A stretch of DNA of 11,987 bases from Baffinella frigidus. Lineage: Eukaryota > Cryptophyceae > Cryptomonadales > Baffinellaceae. The DNA lies in the NCBI GenBank assembly GCA_026770585.1, contig MU646796.1, positions 146,275-158,261 on the forward strand. Reading direction: 5' to 3'. The position numbers and the translations under genes were made by a program. Below, one piece after another: positions 1 through 6,487 of the stretch (positions within the stretch are counted from its first letter, which is position 1; each line of letters opens with the position of its first letter). The notes beneath the pieces were generated by a model. The model worked only from the letters and a program-made list of their open reading frames with translations. It was not told the DNA's origin and ran no database searches.

Positions 1-2835
1 CTCCACCCCCCCCTTCCCGCTTACGCCATGGTCGACGCTCGCTGCATGATCCTCCCCTCTTTGGTCCCCTCTTGGTGAGGGAGAGGAGCGGAGGGACGGA
101 TCGAAGGCGCCGAGTCCTGACACCACGACCACCGTTGATGGAGGGGTCATGCAAAACGCTAACGCCAGCGGTGCGGTAAACTCCGTACACAATTGATGAT
201 GGCTAACATTATAGGGAACGGTCGATTCCCGCTGCACCTTTCTCAGAAAAGGAGTTCTAAAACTCGTTTTCTGAAGTCAATTCCCCTTCAAATATGTCAA
301 CTTATTCTTTTCTCTACAAATAAGTTGACACATTTGAAGGGGAATTGACTTCAGAAAACGAATTTTGGAACTCCTTTTCTGAGATAAGCACGATCCTCCT
401 CTCTTTCACCCCCTCGTGTAGAAGCCACAGAGCGCTCTGTGGCAGAGGCGTCGCGCTTCCAAGCCGCCCAGACCTGACACCGTCACAGTACTTAGTGGGA
501 TACCGGCATCTAATAGTTGCACGATCCTCCCCTATTTCACCGCCTCGGGTAGACGCCACAGGGCGCGAGGGGAGGAGGGGCTCAAAGGCGCCGAGACCTG
601 ATACCAGGACCACCGTTCATGGAGGGAAAGGCGCCGATTTCACACGATGGGCTACCAAGGTTTCGTTGGGGCTGGATTGTAGGGGTTGGTCCCCTCTTGC
701 AGAGGAAGATGAGATGAGTCACGCTTCCAACGCGCCGAGACCTGGCAACATGATGGAATCCATTGGAGGTATCTAACCACCCTGGAGGCAACATTAGGGT
801 ATTTTGAACCTCCCAACAGTCAACTCCCCTGGGAGTTGACTTTTGGGAGGTTCGAAATACCGTAATGTTGCCTCGAGGGTGGTGGGTATCTACTAGGTGC
901 AGCCCTCTGTCGTCCCCGAGACCAGACCATCCCCAATGGTCCATTCCCAAGGAGAAAAGATCCATAGCTCTGAGACAGAACAAAACACCCATAGCTCTGA
1001 GACAGAGCTATGGATGAGTCGCACTCTAATCTGGGAACAATTTTAATTTTGTCACAACAATAAAACAGCCTACTCGGCATAAAAATTTGGCGAAGGTTAA
1101 TTAGGCTCCAAAACAAATTTAAGTCGGGCCAGAAACACGGTTGCTAGACGATTTCCACTAATATTCCCAGATGAAATTGCAACAGGAGGTTCTCTCTCCA
1201 GATTTGCTTTGATCCCAACTCGAGACGGTCAGACCCCTTTACCCGCTTCAGGGCTTAGGTCTTGGCCTAGGACCACCGTAGGGGTATAGCTAGGCCTACT
1301 GTACTGTCGTAGGGGGGTGCGCCTCCTTATGAGCGAGGGAACTCTGTACACAACGTGTACAGTGCGCATGACCTCTCTCGGCGCCCCTACTCAGAGTTGC
1401 TCAGATCCAGCGTGCCAAGCCTCTCCCACTCCCTCATTGGCTTCACGGTTGACACCTTAGAACGTCGGGAGTAGGCGCTCACGAGAGTTGGTCAGAACCA
1501 GCGCGTCAAACTTCTCCCATCCCCGCAGCCCATACAGCAGCTCATGGGCAATCTCATAGAAAAACGGTTTCATTTTCAAACGTTTGATTCAATGAATATT
1601 ACTACACGAATGCTTTAATATTACCAGTAAAACTGATTCTGTGTAGAAAATTTCATTGCCGGAAAGTTGTAAATTAAAACCGTTTCCCTATGAGATCCCA
1701 TTCCATACGGGATATGGGGTTAAGGTGTACACCTTAACCCCATACCGTACACCTTAACCCTATAGGCGTACACCTCAACCCCATACCCCAACCCCCCCAG
1801 GGACGTCCCGGTGCCCCGAAACCCGCAACCCGCAATTTCACCAGGGAACATTAACGGAAATCGCCTGACAACCGTGATTCTGGCCCGAATTAATTCCCTG
1901 CCCAAAGCCCAGGGAGGAGAGCGACGATACGTCTGGTCCCCGCAACCCCTAAACCCCGAACCGTAACCCCCCACACCAAACCCTTCCGAACACCGACTCC
2001 CGGATGTCTCACCCAACCACTCGGTGTGTTACAAGGGTTTCGTTGACCCCGGATTCCGGGGTGTTACGTGACCAATTTGTATTAGAAAAAACCTTGAAGT
2101 TAATTGTCTTGAGGTAAGTTGACATTTGATGGTTGGTAGTCCACCTGGGTTGGTGAGATCCAGCGTTTCCAACGTCTCCTACTCCCGCACTAGACCATAC
2201 GAACTAACAACTAAACCCTGCACCAGGAAGGCTAGGTCACAGAAGGAGGCTCTGACCCGAGTTGGTGAGATCAAGCGTTTCCAACTTCTCCCATTCCCGC
2301 AGTGCATACAGCAGCTCCGGACCAACCTCTCGATGCCCCAGACCCAGCGATGAAAGCGCCGCCGCGTCATTCAGCTCAGAGGATGCGATTTCTGGAATGG
2401 GATTCCCGCTGAGGTCCGCGGTGTGGAGCTGAAGGTGGGGTTTGGGGTTAGGGTTTGGGGGTTGGGGTTGAAGTTGAGGATTGAGCTCTGAGGGGGCGAC
2501 GTCTCGATGCCCCAAGCCCCGGGGGGAGAGAGCTGGCCCTCTCTTGAGATGCGGGCATGCGATATTCGCGATATTCGCTGTTCAGATGCGGGCATGCGAT
2601 ATTCGGATTCAGTTGCCGCTCTCGTCCGCGCGGACGTGTCACTGCGGGGTGCGCTTTGGGGGTTGGGGTTGAGTTTTGTTTTTTTAGGGTTAAGGACTTA
2701 GAGTTTGTGGTTTGGGGTTGAGGGTCTGGGGTTTGGGGTTTGGGGTATGGGAGTTGGGGTTAGGCTTGAGGTTTAGGATTTAGGGTTTAGGGTTTAGGGT
2801 TCAGGGTTGAGGGTTCCGGGTTGAGGGTTGAGGAT

Positions 2836-2888
<53 letters not shown>

Positions 2889-5800
2889 GGTTCAGGACTC
2901 TGGGTTCAGGGTTCAGGGTTCAGGGTTCAGGGGTAAAATGGTACCGCTGGCATCTCGCCGAGGATTTTCGGTCTTGAGGCGGTTGAAGGCGGGACTCACA
3001 ATTTTGACCTTATCCCTCAAGTAGCCAGCGGGTCGAAAACGATCCGCAGAGGTCCTAGGCAGGTCCTAGGGCCCTACGGCAGGGCGTAAGAGCCTAATGG
3101 CCACTTGTCCCCTTTCGGGTCTCGAGTTTGCGGTTTCGGGGTTTGGGATTCAGGGTTTGGGGGTTTGCCGCTGGCATCTCGGCGAGGATTGTCGGGAAGT
3201 TGTTCAACAACAGCCGGTTCAAGGCCGCGCCCCAACAACAGCCGGTTCGAGTCCTGCTCTCCTCTGCTACTCACAACACTCATCCATACACCCCAGTCTC
3301 AACCTCATACACCCTACACCTACACTCAAGGAGCCCCCCCCACCCCTTCCCCCCTGCATTACGGTTTTGGGTTTCGGGGTTGGGGGTAAAATGGCACCGC
3401 TGGCATCTCGGCGAGGATTTTGGGGAAAGCCTTGAGCCGATTGAACGCGAGGCTGATTTTGGTCAGGCGGATTAAGCCTAGGGTTTAGGGTTTAGGGTTT
3501 AGTGTTTAGTATTTAGGGTTTAGGGTTTAGGGTTTATAGTTTATGGTTTATGGTTTATGGTTTATGGTTTATGGTTTATGGTTTATGGTTTAGGGTTTAG
3601 GGTTTATGGTTCAGGGTTTAGGGTTCAGGGTTCAAGGTTTAGGGTTTGGGGTTGGTTTAGGGTTTAGGGTTTAGGGTTTAGGGTTGAGGCGTTGAAGGCG
3701 AGACTGATATAGGCCAGGCGGATCAACCCTGTCAAAGAGGATACAAAGAAGAAGCCCAAGAGGACCACGCTAGACCACGCCAGGTCAAAAGTCGATAGTT
3801 CATTTTTACTACACGATCGTCAGGTAAAGTTGATTCTACCCGGGAAACACGCCAAAAGTGTTGGGAATCGGAGCTCTTTGCCACCGCTACAATGTTTTTC
3901 AAAGAGAATTTGTACCAGGATACGCCATGTATTGCGAACGAGTGTGCATGAAAATCCCACTTGCGACTTGACGTGGACCTGAAGGGGGTCAATCGCAAAA
4001 GTCAACGCACCTTGCCCTCGAGCCAACACATGCCAACTTCCACGGATTTCGTGGAACTTGCCCTTACGGCAACTTTTGATTGACCACTGTCACGTCTAAA
4101 GTAGATGTGCTTGTTGAGCCAGGCGGATAAAGCCTGCCTAGGAAGAAGAAGCCCACGAGGGTTTGCTTGTTGAGCAACCATCCATTCCACTCGTGACACT
4201 CGAATAACCGCAGCCTCGGATATCCGGTGTAACGTGACCAACACGTGACCACCACGTGACCACCACGTGACCACCACGTGACCACCACGTGACCACAACA
4301 CTTGCTGACTTCTGGCGTGTTTCCTGAGAAACAATCCAACACATGACTTGAGATGATTCTGCGTAGTGTTCTGAGTGGGCATTCGTCTCCGAGGAAGCAT
4401 CATTCGTGCATTTGTCCCATGACCCACCAAATCGAATCCATGCGGGTTGATGATACTCACACATGGGGACTATGGTAATTGTGTACGAGGCACAAACCCT
4501 GCCCCACAGGGTGTGCGTTACACTTTTTATTTGGGAGGTGACTCGATGGTTCAGATGTGTAGTAATTTTCGTTACAAATCGGATCGGAGATCCCCGCAAA
4601 ATATTTCGCCAAAATACTCACCGCGATTAGACCAAGCCCGCAGAGCGTGCGCGTTGAGGAACTATCCAGTGTCTTTGCCATGCGGGTTCTTCACAATGGC
4701 TTTACTATTACTAGTATGAGCCTTATGTGTAGTAAATTTCGTCGTGCCCAAATTCATTAAATTAAATGATATCCCCGGATTAATTTGCCATGCGGGTTCC
4801 TCTGCTTCACTGCCGCTGCATCCCAGGTTTCGGGTTTCGGGGTTCGGATTCCGGGACTCGGGATTCGGGATTCGGGATTCGGGATTCGGGATTCGGGTTT
4901 CGGGTTTCGGGTTCCGGGTTCCGGGATTCGGGTTTCGGGTTTCGGGTTTCGGGTTTCGGGATTCGAGTTTCGGGATTAGGGTTTGGGACCAGAGCCTCCG
5001 AGGCGAATGGTGTATGCAGCTGAGATGGAGGAGGGTTTCGCCTTCCTTGCGATCTTTGTCTCGGACGCCGCTAGCTGGTAAGGGGTGTAGGGTTTGGGGT
5101 TGAGGATATAGGGTTTAGGTTTGGGGTTTGGGGTTTGGGGTTTGGGGTTTAGGGTTTAGGGTTCAGGGTTTAGGGGTTGGGGTTGGGCTGGGGGGGTTCG
5201 GGTTTGGGAGATTAGGGGTTAGGGTTGATGGTATAGGGTTTGGGATCTTGCCAGATTCGTCTCAGACGCTGCTAGCTGGTTCGGGGTGTAGGGCTTCGGA
5301 TTTGTTGTCACACCCCGGGGTGTAGGGCTTCGGATTTGTTGTCACACCCCGGGGTGTAGGGCTTCGGATTTGTTGTCACACCCCGGGGTGTAGGGCTTCG
5401 GATTCGTTGTTTGTTGTTTGTGGTTGGGGTTTGGGGTTTGGGGGCTTGGGATTTGGGGGTTGGGATTTGGGGTTTGGGGTGAGGGGTTTGAGGTTGAGGG
5501 TTGAGGGTTTAGGGTTTAGGGTTTAGGGTTTGGGGTTTGGGGTTTGGGGTTGAGGTTTTAGGGTTGATGGTTAGGGTTAGGGCTTGAGGTTTAGGGCCAG
5601 ACCTGCGCGAGGCGGTTGTGCGAAAGGTGACGAGCAGGTTCCACCAGACACCAAACCGGGTGTGTCCAACACCCCACACCGGTACACACCATCACACTCC
5701 TGGCACAAATCATAGTATTCGTGGTACATACGCGTAGTAAATCAAGGTGGGGTTCCGACCTGGGCGAGGCGGTTGTGGGAGAGGTCGAGGGTTTCCATGG

Positions 5801-6487
5801 AGACGAGGAGGAAGAGCGCTTCGGGGAACGCTTCCAAGTTGTTCCAGGAGAGGTCCACCCCCCGCAGCAGCGCTGCCTGCCGGGTCACGCGCTCAGCCTG
5901 CTAATCCGTATCTCCTAATTCGTTTGGGGTTCTAATCCGTATCCCCTAACCCGTTTAGGGTTCTAACCCGTATACCGTAACCCATTTAGGGGTCTACTCC
6001 AAATTCCTTATCTCCCAACCCGTAAACCCTGAGCCCTAACCCTTTAACCCGTTTACAGGAGGCCGTGGAGGGTTCGCTGCGGCCTCACTCTGGTACCTTC
6101 TAGCTCCGTCTCAGTCTATTCGGTCTCACCAAACTGGTGAGACCGAACCCGTGTGCTCTTTTCCGCTCCGACGTTGACGGTACCGCAGACCTAGCATGTC
6201 AATTGAGAACCGTGGGTCAACCCGAGTGAGGCAGAGCTAGGTACTCCCACGTGCATCTGCGTCACGCGTGTTCTAGCGACGCACCCAGGGTCAGCTACAC
6301 GGAGCTAGGCAGCGTGAGCAGGGACGTTGTTCCGAGCGCGCACCTGAACAGCGAGCTCGTTTGGCAGCGCCGTGAGCCGCATGCCCGTGAGCTTCAAATC
6401 CTTGGTGCCAGACGACGCGCTCCTCGCCGCCTCCAGCACCTGCTTCCCCGACGCCAGCGGGCGCTCCGTAGAGGCCCCAGAGCCCAT
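1..6487 (-). CDS. Leucine-rich-repeat protein gene, N-myristoylation-type start (5' part; 3' end outside window)
   Basis: Span of a spliced gene read leftward from ATG 6487. Exons 6344-6487, 5760-5897, (probable) 4990-5074, 3398-3477 and 2257-2428 give about 206 residues in one frame with compatible phases (0, 0, 1, 0, then 1 out). The product has an MGSGAS N-terminus (glycine 2 plus serine 6, typical of N-myristoylation) and successive LRR segments such as LTALPNEL, VDLSWNNLEAFP, LDLSHNRLA, ISLAFNRLKAFP, ADLSGNPIPEI and LETLDLTNSG. A short myristoylated LRR protein resembles the LRRC57/LRRC40-like class; that assignment is inference. LRRs bind protein partners and no enzymatic domain is seen, so the function is unknown. 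The next exon should begin in phase 1 and may be one of four diverged copies in 1-775. No secure stop codon or polyadenylation site was found. Confidence 0.75.
40..160 (-). pseudogene. Diverged LRR-exon border copy A
   Basis: On the minus strand an acceptor GTGTCAG| at 117-119 is followed by GGACTCGGCGCCTTC, which would continue exon 5 as GLGAF. The frame then drifts to Ser/Pro/Arg-rich sequence, with a possible SLTK-like LRR remnant in another frame. It aligns with copies B to D. Confidence 0.45.
241..384. mobile_element. Foldback element with 66-bp arms
   Basis: Arms 241-306 and 319-384 are inverted complements with 3 mismatches in 66 and a 12-nt loop. The element is AT-richer than its flanks. 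It starts TCTCAG and ends CTGAGA. No coding capacity. A clear target duplication was not found; GCAC occurs at 234-237 and 388-391. Confidence 0.7.
385..500 (-). pseudogene. Diverged LRR-exon border copy B
   Basis: Acceptor GTGTCAG| at 474-476, then GLGGLEARRL on the minus strand, followed by a cysteine/arginine-rich drift. It shares the GATCCTCC-TTTCACC-CCTC framework with copies A and C. The first foldback element ends directly beside it. Confidence 0.45.
512..625 (-). pseudogene. Diverged LRR-exon border copy C
   Basis: Acceptor GGTATCAG| at 598-600 followed by GLGAFEPLLPSRPVAS on the minus strand, the most LRR-like of the four copies (GLGAxEPLLP). It stays open for about 30 codons but loses the LRR pattern. 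It could be the real next exon. Confidence 0.45.
655..775 (-). pseudogene. Diverged LRR-exon border copy D
   Basis: Acceptor TTGCCAG| at 742-744 followed on the minus strand by GLGALEA and an immediate TGA. If this copy were spliced to exon 5, the protein would stop here after LTNSGLGALEA. It is the copy closest to exon 5. Confidence 0.4.
776..884. mobile_element. MITE-like foldback element with 8-bp target duplication
   Basis: Two inverted arms of about 54 bp (776-829 and 830-883, roughly five mismatches) begin ACCACCC and end GGGTGGT. The flanks carry GGTATCTA at 768-775 and again at 885-892, a perfect 8-bp direct repeat. Size, lack of coding and an 8-bp duplication fit a non-autonomous hAT-type element. 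Confidence 0.75.
960..1015. repeat. Small nested hairpin repeat
   Basis: CCATAGCTCTGAGACAGA occurs twice (962-979, 989-1006), and both copies can pair with CAGAGCTATGG at 1003-1013. Confidence 0.6.
1016..1390. other. Non-coding stretch, nothing recognised
   Basis: No exon, known repeat or RNA could be supported. It is AT-rich up to about 1200, then GC-richer with short CCTAGG-type palindromes. Confidence 0.5.
1391..1440 (-). pseudogene. Ghost copy of LRR exon 5 end
   Basis: The minus strand reads MREWERLGTLDLSNS, parallel to LREWEKLETLDLTNS of exon 5. The donor GT is shifted by one base (1390-1389). Only the 3' part is present. Confidence 0.65.
1483..1560 (-). pseudogene. Ghost copy of LRR exon 5 end
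   Basis: The minus strand reads HELLYGLRGWEKFDALVLTNS, with a perfect donor GTGAGC at 1482. It overlaps the start of the AT-rich inverted-repeat element. Confidence 0.65.
1551..1696. mobile_element. AT-rich element with about 20-bp terminal inverted repeats
   Basis: ATCTCATAG-AAACGGTTT at 1551-1570 is inverted at 1677-1696 with two mismatches. The 146-bp element is AT-rich and non-coding. No target duplication was found. Confidence 0.5.
1713..1744. repeat. 32-bp perfect palindrome
   Basis: Half-site TATGGGGTTAAGGTGT is followed directly by its complement. The right half continues into about three copies of a GTACACCTTAACCCC-ATA unit up to about 1790. A head-to-head joint of telomere-like G-rich and C-rich strands. 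Confidence 0.75.
1745..2125. other. Intronic or downstream non-coding DNA
   Basis: C-rich degenerate repeat to about 1800 and again near 1940-1985, with unique sequence between. No exon supported. Confidence 0.5.
2145..2205 (-). pseudogene. Ghost copy of LRR exon 5 end
   Basis: The minus strand retains TLETLDLTNPG with donor CCCAG|GTGGAC; upstream it breaks (stop codon in the LREW region). Confidence 0.65.
2257..2428 (-). CDS. LRR gene exon 5
   Basis: The 172 nucleotides open in phase 0 after CCACCTTCAG| and close in phase 1 at AACTCGG|GTCAGA. The product carries LHTADLSGNPIPEIASSEL, AAALSSLGLGHREVGPELL, and YALREWEKLETLDLTNS, that is two to three LRR units. The next residue should be glycine from G|GT; all four copies in 1-775 start with a matching GT or GA. 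Ghosts of this exon lie at 2480-2525, 2145-2205, 1483-1560 and 1391-1440, three of them retaining a GT at or within one base of the equivalent donor position. Confidence 0.8.
2480..2525 (-). pseudogene. Ghost copy of LRR exon 5 middle
   Basis: The minus strand reads LGIETS or, in the matching frame, GLGHRDVAPSELN, parallel to GLGHREVGPELL of exon 5. It is separated from the real exon by a short telomere-like array at 2429-2479. Confidence 0.55.
2547..2605 (+). repeat. 22-bp direct repeat pair
   Basis: An identical 22-mer beginning AGATGCGGGCATGCGATATT occurs at 2547-2568 and 2584-2605. Confidence 0.8.
2655..2935 (+). repeat. Telomere-like heptamer array (TTGAGGG, TTCAGGG, TTTAGGG patches)
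   Basis: Heptamers in homogeneous blocks: mixed TTTGGGG/TTTAGGG to about 2805, about eleven TTGAGGG units around 2806-2893, then TTCAGGG to 2930. G-rich on the plus strand, C-rich on the sense strand of the LRR gene. Fills most of the intron between LRR exons 4 and 5. Confidence 0.9.
2945..3015 (-). pseudogene. Ghost copy of LRR exon 4
   Basis: The minus strand reads KIVSPAFNRLK, then a frameshift of about 5 bases missing, then KILGEMPA with a GT donor at 2944. Compare KISLAFNRLKAFPKILAEMPA of exon 4. Confidence 0.7.
3169..3225 (-). pseudogene. Ghost copy of LRR exon 4
   Basis: The minus strand carries LNNFPTILAEMPA, with GC instead of GT at the donor. CAACAACAGCCGGTTC occurs twice upstream (about 3207 and 3234). 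Confidence 0.65.
3398..3477 (-). CDS. LRR gene exon 4
   Basis: Eighty nucleotides complete a split glycine or serine codon (xGC) and then encode LIRLTKISLAFNRLKAFP followed by KILAEMPA, a full LRR unit. The acceptor CCCTAAACCCTAG|GC is itself telomere-like repeat. The donor is GCCAGCG|GTGCCA, phase 0. Joined to 2428 it reads AEMPA-LHTADLSGN, which preserves the LRR spacing. It is the intact member of a family with ghosts at 2945-3015, 3169-3225, 3690-3727 and 4118-4145. Confidence 0.75.
3479..3690 (+). repeat. Telomere-like heptamer array (TTTAGGG and TTTATGG)
   Basis: TTTAGGG units, then seven to eight TTTATGG units near 3534-3592, then TTTAGGG again. It abuts LRR exon 4 directly, so that its complement CCCTAAACCCTAG is the splice acceptor. 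Confidence 0.92.
3690..3727 (-). pseudogene. Ghost copy of LRR exon 4 start
   Basis: The minus strand reads GLIRLAYISLAFN after TTGACAG|, then runs into telomere-like repeat. The upstream tract GGGCTTCTTCTT is shared with the ghost at 4118. Confidence 0.7.
3728..4117. other. Intron sequence, nothing recognised
   Basis: Unique-looking sequence of ordinary composition. No exon with matching phase and no repeat was identified. Confidence 0.4.
4118..4145 (-). pseudogene. Ghost copy of LRR exon 4 start
   Basis: After a CTAGGCAG| acceptor the minus strand reads FIRLAQQ, matching LIRLTKI only at the first codons; preceded by the same pyrimidine tract GGGCTTCTTCTT. Confidence 0.55.
4231..4296 (+). 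repeat. 11-bp tandem repeat, G-box array
   Basis: Six contiguous 11-bp units; the last five are identical CACGTGACCAC and each holds the palindromic G-box CACGTG. It lies in the LRR intron between exon 2 and exon 4. The first unit AACGTGACCAA resembles ACGTGACCAA at 2067, 9178 and 10628. Confidence 0.9.
4297..4820. other. Intron sequence with small duplications
   Basis: TGCCATGCGGGTTC occurs at 4677 and 4788, and ATGTGTAGTAA near 4555 and 4725, suggesting an old partial duplication. No exon supported. Confidence 0.45.
4822..4989 (+). repeat. Telomere-like array, TTCGGG variant
   Basis: Blocks of TTCGGGA and TTCGGGT heptamers, G-rich on the plus strand. The array meets the candidate LRR exon at its donor. 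Confidence 0.88.
4990..5074 (-). CDS. LRR gene candidate exon 3
   Basis: An open 85-nt segment lies between TTACCAG|CTAGCG (acceptor) and TCTG|GTCCCA (donor), with telomere-like repeat on both sides. It enters in phase 0 as exon 2 requires and leaves in phase 1 as the next exon requires, completing a GGC glycine. It reads LAASETKIARKAK, then a Ser/Ala-rich stretch, then TIRLGGS before the next exon's G-LIRLTKIS. It does not follow the LRR consensus, so it would be a loop inside a repeat, or a false exon. Its first ten codons recur at 5246-5275 (LAASETNLAR), as duplicated borders of the surer exons do. The phases are seen; its use is inferred. Confidence 0.45.
5083..5245 (+). repeat. Telomere-like heptamer array
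   Basis: TTTGGGG and TTTAGGG heptamers with interruptions, next to the acceptor side of the candidate exon 4990-5074. Confidence 0.85.
5246..5275 (-). pseudogene. Ghost copy of candidate LRR exon 3 start
   Basis: After AACCAG| the minus strand reads LAASETNLAR, parallel to LAASETKIAR at 5074-5045. Confidence 0.55.
5283..5418 (+). repeat. 34-bp tandem repeat with palindromic joints
   Basis: The unit starts GGGGTGTAGGGCTTCGG at 5283, 5317, 5351 and 5385. Its ends are inverted (GGGGTGT and ACACCCC), so every joint forms the palindrome ACACCCCGGGGTGT. The last copy decays at about 5405. Confidence 0.92.
5419..5597 (+). repeat. Telomere-like heptamer array
   Basis: TTTGGGG, TTGAGGG and TTTAGGG units with interruptions, G-rich on the plus strand, in the LRR intron after exon 2. 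Confidence 0.85.
5603..5640 (-). pseudogene. Ghost copy of LRR exon 2 end
   Basis: The minus strand retains HNRLAQ and donor CAG|GTCTGG, matching the end of exon 2 at 5760. Followed up to 5757 by unassigned intron sequence. Confidence 0.65.
5760..5897 (-). CDS. LRR gene exon 2
   Basis: The 46 codons contain two LRR cores, LLRGVDLSWNNLEAFPEAL and METLDLSHNRLAQ, matching LxxLxLSxNxLxxLP. The acceptor is TTAGCAG|GCTGAG and the donor CAG|GTCGGA; both are phase 0, matching exon 1. A ghost of the donor end lies at 5603-5640. Confidence 0.85.
5901..5993 (+). repeat. 31-bp tandem repeat, three units
   Basis: Units 5901-5931, 5932-5962 and 5963-5993 share CTAAYCCGTATNCC and TTTRGGG. C-rich CCCTAA-type sequence continues to about 6055. 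Here the C-rich strand is the antisense strand of the LRR gene, an exception to the usual orientation. Confidence 0.8.
6085..6236 (+). repeat. Intron-1 repeat family, copy 1 (LRR intron)
   Basis: Shares the order CTAGCTC-GTCTCAGTCT, GGTCTC, CCGAAC/CCGGGC, GTTGACG, GAGTGAGGCAGAGCTAGG with copies at 7290-7480 and 7510-7735. A perfect 13-bp hairpin stem lies at 6119-6131 and 6135-6147. Confidence 0.7.
6344..6487 (-). CDS. LRR gene exon 1 (start codon, myristoylation motif)
   Basis: ATG is at 6487-6485. The 48 codons begin MGSGASTERPLASGK and end TALPNELAVQ. The MGxxxS start fits N-myristoyltransferase substrates. A short helical stretch (QVLEAARSA) leads into the first LRR, KDLKLTGMRLTALPNEL. 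The exon ends at a strong donor, CAG|GTGCGC (GT at 6343-6342), in phase 0. Joined to 5897 it reads NELAVQ-AERVTRQAALL without interruption. GC-rich, like the QTRT1 exons. Confidence 0.8.

Noticed and set aside
3241-3252. B-box-like GGTTCGAGTCC suggesting a tRNA T-arm
   Set aside because: The stem has a mismatch and there is no A-box or cloverleaf upstream; the stretch belongs to a ghost LRR exon with a duplicated CAACAACAGCCGG.
4002-4599. Two 152-153-codon minus-strand frames with WSRGGHVVVT repeats
   Set aside because: The repeat part is the 11-bp G-box minisatellite; the rest shows no family features and lies inside an LRR intron.
4744-5103. 119-codon frame made of GFGFRDSGFGIR repeats on the plus strand
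   Set aside because: It is the translation of the TTCGGGA heptamer array; a 7-bp unit stays open in all frames without being a gene.
5283-5418. CRISPR-like array
   Set aside because: The units are contiguous and identical without spacers; it is a tandem repeat.
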